Shown here: positions 60,101 through 64,000 of the stretch, piece by piece
Numbering within the stretch: position 1 is the stretch's first letter
Layout: the number at the start of each line of letters is the position of its first letter
Source of the DNA: Marinagarivorans cellulosilyticus
GTDB lineage: Bacteria; Pseudomonadota; Gammaproteobacteria; Pseudomonadales; Cellvibrionaceae
Direction: 5' to 3'
Assembly: GCF_021655555.1 (NCBI RefSeq)
Contig: NZ_AP023086.1
Span: forward strand, 1,684,001 to 1,748,000
Length of the DNA stretch: 64,000 nucleotides
Program-made: the position numbers and the translations under genes
The notes under the pieces: model-generated
What the model was told of the DNA's origin: nothing
Database searches by the model: none
Seen by the model: the letters and a program-made list of their open reading frames with translations, nothing else

Positions 60101-62052
60101 GGGTCCCATTCGTCGCTTATTTCATACGAGTTGCGCTGGCCAGCGGTGCCCTCGGTACCGTTGTTGTACCACTGTGTATGGTTGCCGGTACCACGATTAA
60201 AGTCGTGCTGAGCAAAGTAGCCTTTAATGTCGTACAGTGTTTCGGCAATAGGGGTGGTGCCCCAAATTAATGGATGGTCTTCAATAACATCCACAATGTT
60301 GCTTAGTGGGGATTTAACGTGGGTGTCTAAGCAAATATCAAAGTTCGTTCGCGAAGCTACATCTATAGAGGTGTCTGGGTAGCAGGCTCTAAAGGTACCG
60401 CCGTGTACCGAGTTACCATTGTAAATGGAGGTTGGTGCTCTGCTGTGATCATAATTATACACAGCCATACCAAAGCGTATGGATGCAGAGTTTTGCTGTA
60501 AAATACCCGTCGGTTCCGTTTGCAAACCTAAGCGAATTTTATAACCGGTGGAAGCCTCAACAGCAAGGTAGCCAATAGCCTCTGCAGCGGGATGTGTTAA
60601 GTCGCCTGCGCCGGTAGAGTCTTCCTCTTCCATTTTCACATCGAAGCCATCTTTACTTACGCCACCGTTACCATAACGTGCAACTACGGGATCGCCGCCA
60701 TTGGTTGTTTGTATGTTGATGGCAACCATAGGCGTGTCGTTAAATAAATTGTTGGTTAAACTGACATCTTGCCATGTTTCTGTAAACGTATTGTTGGTAT
60801 TGTTTATTTCTATGGCAACGCCGGCATGTGCGGAATAACCCGCTGCACGTTCAATGGCGATCCAGCTTACAAGCTCTGAAGCGTGGCTATTACTTGCTTG
60901 GCTTCGCTCTTCTTGCATTGCCACTTCAAAGCTGCTGGTAGTAATATTTTTAACGCGTGTGGTAACGGGCATTGCATCGTTAAATGATGTAGTGCCCGTA
61001 AAAAGCACCGGTTGGCTAGGGAAAAACGTGCCCATGCCAACAGAATTAAAAGAATTTTTAGGTGTGGTTGCGCCAATGGTTGTGGTTCCCGCTGCGACTA
61101 AATAACTGCTACTAATACCTGTGTCTTTATCGGTAATACTGATTTTATGGTTACCAATGGCTGCAACTACAAAAACCACATCTTCGGTGGTGTGGTTGCC
61201 ATCTAAGTAATTCCATTCGTCGACCCTAACTTTAAAATCTGTGAGGGTTACATCTTTAACGCGCGCTAATGATTGATGGCTACCGTTATAAGACAAAGCT
61301 GTGGCCACAACGCTGGGCGGGGTGGAATAGGTATTTTTAAAGGTAACGGTATGCCAATCGCCAGAGGCATCGCTAATATCGCGGTCGATGGATAGTTGTC
61401 CAACTTCGACCTGATCGCTAAGTTCTACAATGCTCGTGCCACCGCCTGTTGTGGCACTAAAGGCGCCTTCAGAAATCAGCACTTCCTTATTGTTACCTAT
61501 TGGGCTAAATGCCGCGCTGTTGCTGTAAGATTTTCGAAAGGTGTAATCTAGCGGTTCGTTTTGCCCTTCTAAAATAAACCAGGTATTACCGCTAATAGAT
61601 TCCCCTGCGCGGTCGCGTACTTTACCGCCGACGAGTACTTTGCGTACAACATCCATACGGCGCATGGTTAACCAATTTAAAAAATTACCATCCCACAGGC
61701 CGCCGCCGTCTTCGTAAAAAAATTGTTTATCTGTAGAGGGCGCATAGCTGTATTTTCGGTCGCTTTCAAAATAACCGTAATAAGAATAAGCGGGATCAAA
61801 GTCGTTGTGTAGGCCTCTGCGCCAACTGCCTGCGCCGGTATCGGCGTAGGCGACGGCTTTCATACTGCCAGATATATCTAATGCAATAACAACATTCGGC
61901 TTGCCGACGTTAGTTGCGACAAAAGGCGGCGCTGCGGTAAAGTTGGCCGATTGCGCGTGTAATAAGGCCGTGCAAAATAGTAATGCGATAAAGCATAGGC
62001 ACTGAACGACCGACGTATTTAACCGAAGGTATGTAGAGTATTGAGTATTCAT
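57193..62052 (-). CDS. pilY1: PilY1 with von Willebrand A domain (cluster B)
   Basis: 1619 residues from the ATG at 62052, with GAGG 6 bases upstream; ATG 62064 overlaps the pilX stop. Signal peptide ending LLHAQS. The vWA domain starts KPNVVIALDISGSMK, with MIDAS D59-S61-S63. A region of repeated beta-rich segments of about 85 residues (VATALSYNGSHQSLARVKDVT, VTTRVKNITTSSFEVAMQEERS, MVAINIQTTNGGDPVVARYG) lies at about 210 to 520. The propeller is in the last 600 residues (MVYAGGNDGMLHAFNSG, GWGTVLVVGSRLGGGA), with an EF-like loop DTNGDGIVTSTE. Tip adhesin and assembly factor of the type IV pilus. Confidence 0.92.
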   Translation of the reverse strand: MNTQYSTYLRLNTSVVQCLCFIALLFCTALLHAQSANFTAAPPFVATNVGKPNVVIALDISGSMKAVAYADTGAGSWRRGLHNDFDPAYSYYGYFESDRKYSYAPSTDKQFFYEDGGGLWDGNFLNWLTMRRMDVVRKVLVGGKVRDRAGESISGNTWFILEGQNEPLDYTFRKSYSNSAAFSPIGNNKEVLISEGAFSATTGGGTSIVELSDQVEVGQLSIDRDISDASGDWHTVTFKNTYSTPPSVVATALSYNGSHQSLARVKDVTLTDFKVRVDEWNYLDGNHTTEDVVFVVAAIGNHKISITDKDTGISSSYLVAAGTTTIGATTPKNSFNSVGMGTFFPSQPVLFTGTTSFNDAMPVTTRVKNITTSSFEVAMQEERSQASNSHASELVSWIAIERAAGYSAHAGVAIEINNTNNTFTETWQDVSLTNNLFNDTPMVAINIQTTNGGDPVVARYGNGGVSKDGFDVKMEEEDSTGAGDLTHPAAEAIGYLAVEASTGYKIRLGLQTEPTGILQQNSASIRFGMAVYNYDHSRAPTSIYNGNSVHGGTFRACYPDTSIDVASRTNFDICLDTHVKSPLSNIVDVIEDHPLIWGTTPIAETLYDIKGYFAQHDFNRGTGNHTQWYNNGTEGTAGQRNSYEISDEWDPYYYSEFGTRLPCAKSFVLHFNDGAPYKDFDGSGHPTVANDGVGSFGREQVLDDLALELREHDCRTDAGMTGHQDIISYYVYAALGEGEAFNDDSRRMREAAANGGFVDQNGDHQPTPSHPSNFNDYVVNGAGNCTPNEWDENGDCNPDTFYFASDAEELVNQLNAALESITARSGSGGASSVIAASRSGEGAVFNAIFRPSVTSQGDEVTWIGDVHALMIDDAGNLRHDDGDKILEDSDKYIDMCSYSDNETKEVRIKLSPTLASRPTAADFSACASSKFDLDLFDLEYLWSGATWLANMTDAQAAETQRLYTSTLPGRHILTGIDTNGDGIVTSTEVTDFMPATFDSSKAGLIANTEADAQNIVEYIRGKDIAGYRSRQLNGKTMRLGDIIYSTPTVAGRPAENLDLIYGSESYRKFFDQYRYRRQMVYAGGNDGMLHAFNSGWYNPDTKEFTNAKGGGAAGSSVNYELGAELWAYAPFNGLAHLEYLTRPSYGAVSSDHLYFVDLEPRIFDAKIFANDSDHPGGWGTVLVVGSRLGGGATTVDADLGAGVSSRTLRSSYTIIDITNPDKAPKILLEYSHPDLGFTSAMPTPIVTGTDSEGNGNWYLMLGSGADTNAAGFDEVKSTQNAKLFLLNLKSIVAGSTTVLETSFGSGGILTLNDSNSFISDLSSVDYGLDKFTTDAIYFGTVSGDSSAWAGKLYRMVIQESTGSTQKAVSAWTPAVMLDPSRPITAAVSMGTDNLQNRWIHVGTGRFFTQEDNLDSSVNYYYGLKESRTSTGAFSYNVASKIVDITATQIYAADAKLSSPPTLTPALDADATLTTLEKRMKQYSDSSSYVDGWQRTLLAGERNFGAATLFGGTLTYTTFDPVFDECAVDGDARLYILNALTGTAGSPGIISQDENAIFNDYVIDLGSSPATSPSLHTGDGYESDNKANAIIQTSDGAITTVEETNQDTVRSGEVSWRQIQ

Positions 62053-62060
62053 GAACTGCC

Positions 62061-62627
62061 TCATTGGATAAATGAACGGTATTCACTGGCCGTTGTGGTT
62101 TCCGCCCCGCCATTACCTAATCCTTTCGAGCGTAATTCAAAATAAATAGCGCTGCCGCTGGATGCTACGCCCTTGCCTGCACCGCGATAACCTGCAAGCT
62201 GTTGTAGCCCGCCGCCAATGGCGGCAGCTGCGCTAGGTGCGCGAATAATATAAATATCAGAGTTTATTTTTTCGATGGCGGAGGTGCCGGCAATATCAAA
62301 GTCCATATCTTTTGCTAGCGAGCCTGCGCTAAATAAATTTTCGCTATCGCCGTTGGCGGCAAGGGGGCTAAAAGTGGCTGCAAAGCTAATGCCTGGGTGT
62401 GCGGTAACCCCGTTCCACGAACGCTCGTAAATAAATTGGTTAACCGCATCGCCAGCGGCAATGCGGCCTGTTTCAGATGCTTGAAAAGATTGCTCTTTAA
62501 AGGCGCTGTTAGATGCCATGCGGTAATCGAGGTTAGACATTTCCATGCTAGCGATGGCGGCGATGGCAATAACAATTAAAAGTACTAGGCCGGTAATTAA
62601 AACAAACCCAGTTTGCTGTTTATGCAT
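62061..62627 (-). CDS. pilX: Minor pilin assembly protein PilX (cluster B)
   Basis: 188 residues. N-terminus MHKQQTGFVLITGLVLLIVIAIAAIASMEMSNLDYRMASNSAFKEQSFQASETGR, with the PilX-type helix and MASN motif. Ends with FIQ just before pilY1. Confidence 0.92.
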   Translation of the reverse strand: MHKQQTGFVLITGLVLLIVIAIAAIASMEMSNLDYRMASNSAFKEQSFQASETGRIAAGDAVNQFIYERSWNGVTAHPGISFAATFSPLAANGDSENLFSAGSLAKDMDFDIAGTSAIEKINSDIYIIRAPSAAAAIGGGLQQLAGYRGAGKGVASSGSAIYFELRSKGLGNGGAETTTASEYRSFIQ

Positions 62628-62631
62628 GGGG

Positions 62632-63639
62632 TTAACCTCGAATCATGTTGCGCAATTGCACAACTTTTGTGTAAGCGCGGCGGTGGTAAGCTTGGTCATC
62701 CCCGGTAGGGGTGTAATTAACCTCGCCGGCTAAAGTGTATGTTTTGGTATCGAGCATGGTTTTATCGGCGCTATTACCACGTACAACAAGGCTGTAGCGC
62801 ACACTCACAACGCGCTGCCAATCGGTAATACTGGCGGGTGAAAGATAATTATCGGCGGTAAAATTGCCATCGGCATCAATACCAAATTCCACTTGAAACT
62901 GCTCTACGCCTTCCACTAAAAGCTGCTCGGTAAATGTTGTGCCGTCCAATTGGAAACGGACCAAGCTGGGAACGTCGTCTTTGCACGCGCCATCGACTTT
63001 GTGGCTGCACGCGCGAACGTAATACAGCTCGCTAGCATAGCGGTAATTGTAGGTACCGACGGGGTCTGTGGCATCGCCAATGGTTGTGCCGTCGCTGCCT
63101 TTAAATATTTCACCTAAGGTGCTCGCGCTGGAGCCAACAATAGTACGTATATAAACGTTGCTACCATCAACAGAGCCGATAGATGTCATATCCATAGTGG
63201 ATGCATATTTTATCGATAACACATCGGTGCCGGCGACGTATTCATCGCTGGCAATGCAGTTGTTGGGTAAACCCGAAACACTGCCAATAGCCGCGGCGCC
63301 ATCAAAGCCGCGAATAGGTGTGCTGGTATCGGTAATCCAATCTTTATTGCAACTGCCAGAGCCGGTAATCGCGAGTGAGGCATGGGCAGAAATATCGGCA
63401 GATTTAACCCCGCCAAAATGGCCGGCTTGACGTAAAGAAACCTCAAGAATTTCATTGCCTGTGCGCACGCCTTCTTGCAGCGAGCCAAAATCAAACATTA
63501 ATCGCGAAGCATTTTGGTTGCTACTAAAAACAGAAATTAACCCCGCCATAAGTACAGAGCTTAATAAAATGGCAATCATTAAGCTAATAATGGTGAAGCC
63601 TTTAATAGATTGTCGAGCTTGTGTTTTTGAAGGTGTCAT
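62632..63639 (-). CDS. pilW: Minor pilin PilW (cluster B)
   Basis: 335 residues. Leader ending IKG before FTIISLMIAILLSSVLMAGLISVFSSNQNASRLMFDFGSLQEGVRTGNEILEVSLRQAGHFGG. Position 5 of the mature pilin is Ser (FTIIS) where most pilins have Glu; this is known in some minor pilins. The second half (VEQFQVEFGIDADGNFTADNYLSP) is PilW-like. Confidence 0.9.
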   Translation of the reverse strand: MTPSKTQARQSIKGFTIISLMIAILLSSVLMAGLISVFSSNQNASRLMFDFGSLQEGVRTGNEILEVSLRQAGHFGGVKSADISAHASLAITGSGSCNKDWITDTSTPIRGFDGAAAIGSVSGLPNNCIASDEYVAGTDVLSIKYASTMDMTSIGSVDGSNVYIRTIVGSSASTLGEIFKGSDGTTIGDATDPVGTYNYRYASELYYVRACSHKVDGACKDDVPSLVRFQLDGTTFTEQLLVEGVEQFQVEFGIDADGNFTADNYLSPASITDWQRVVSVRYSLVVRGNSADKTMLDTKTYTLAGEVNYTPTGDDQAYHRRAYTKVVQLRNMIRG

Positions 63640-63654
63640 TAGGTGCTCAATCGA

Positions 63655-64000
63655 TTAAGGGTTGTAAGGCAAAAAGGTAAAGCGGTGTGTTTTTGTTTCG
63701 CTACTTTGTTTAACTTTCTCTGTCCAGCTGATGCTAATGGTGTACATGTCGTTACCGACATTGGCGACAGATAACGCGGCATTGCTTAAATTAGCGCTTA
63801 GCTGCTCTTTTATGCGGTAGGCATCTATTTGGGCAATTTGTTGTGGTGTGCAAACGGTGCATTCGGCTAGGCTTTCTGAACCATCAATTGCGTTGTAGGC
63901 GCCGGCTTCGGTACCGAGGGGGTTTGCGCGCATGCGGTCGGCCATATCGTTGGCCCCGAGTACGGCAATGCTTAATGCATTTGAATTGGCAATCATGCCT
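63655..64000 (-). CDS. pilV: Minor pilin PilV (cluster B), N-terminus outside window
   Basis: The visible 114 residues include ANSNALSIAVLGANDMADRMRANPLG, the PilV signature after the prepilin helix, and end with KTHRFTFLPYNP. The leader and membrane helix lie beyond 64000. fimT of cluster B is expected further upstream. Confidence 0.88.
   Translation of the reverse strand, partial: GMIANSNALSIAVLGANDMADRMRANPLGTEAGAYNAIDGSESLAECTVCTPQQIAQIDAYRIKEQLSANLSNAALSVANVGNDMYTISISWTEKVKQSSETKTHRFTFLPYNP

Overview
The window looks like a chromosomal segment of a marine, polysaccharide-degrading gammaproteobacterium of the Cellvibrionaceae type (Saccharophagus / Teredinibacter / Simiduia-like). This rests on serine-rich linkers after lipoboxes, calcium-binding thrombospondin type 3 (TSP3) repeats, a glycoside hydrolase family 6 domain, DUF1592/DUF1552 proteins and standard gammaproteobacterial housekeeping genes. 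The genus is inference; no rRNA is present.

Layout. 1-1802 (minus): an RstA-like response regulator cut by the window edge, a DUF3019 protein and a MipA/OmpV porin-like protein, in the order of an envelope-stress unit. 1976-9718: secreted propeller and lipoproteins, a WYL regulator and a MAPEG membrane protein. 9791-13239: photolyase, DUF4124, PilZ and CheX-like proteins. 13796-21349: exported redox-type proteins (a cytochrome/DUF1592 lipoprotein, its Tat-exported DUF1552 partner, and a lectin-like cytochrome lipoprotein) on either side of ettA. 21522-28394: glyA, a lone AIPR phage-resistance-type gene, recQ, a VOC lipoprotein and rsmE. 28472-33033: the S-adenosylmethionine cycle operon sahR-metK-ahcY-metF, with a perfect palindromic operator upstream. 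33118-37502: an oxygenase, a methyltransferase, a Crp-type regulator whose C-terminus has been rewritten by a MITE, an SDR and a VTT membrane protein. 37581-42080: a 1499-residue lipoprotein fusing a GH6 domain to 21 TSP3 repeats and four c-type heme sites. 43404-49271: alaA, msrB, tag, two tRNA genes, a CpxP/Spy-like protein and an HDOD protein. 49733-64000 (minus): two tandem minor-pilin/PilY1 clusters, the first with a fimT carrying an in-frame stop.

The most unusual theme is a set of three predicted surface lipoproteins (13796, 20150, 37581) that share a serine linker and a related small cytochrome c module (CxxCH, a downstream Met, a conserved Cys pair before the last helix). Two also share TSP3 repeats. 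One carries a GH6 domain whose general-acid position reads Asn instead of Asp. Together with the DUF1552 protein they may form an extracellular redox route tied to polysaccharide attack; this is inference.

Small mobile or repeated DNA is frequent: two copies of a MITE of about 140 bp with 16-bp inverted ends and 4-bp target duplications, a 165-bp palindromic element with a half copy, and a dispersed repeat of about 55 bp lying next to two gene fragments.
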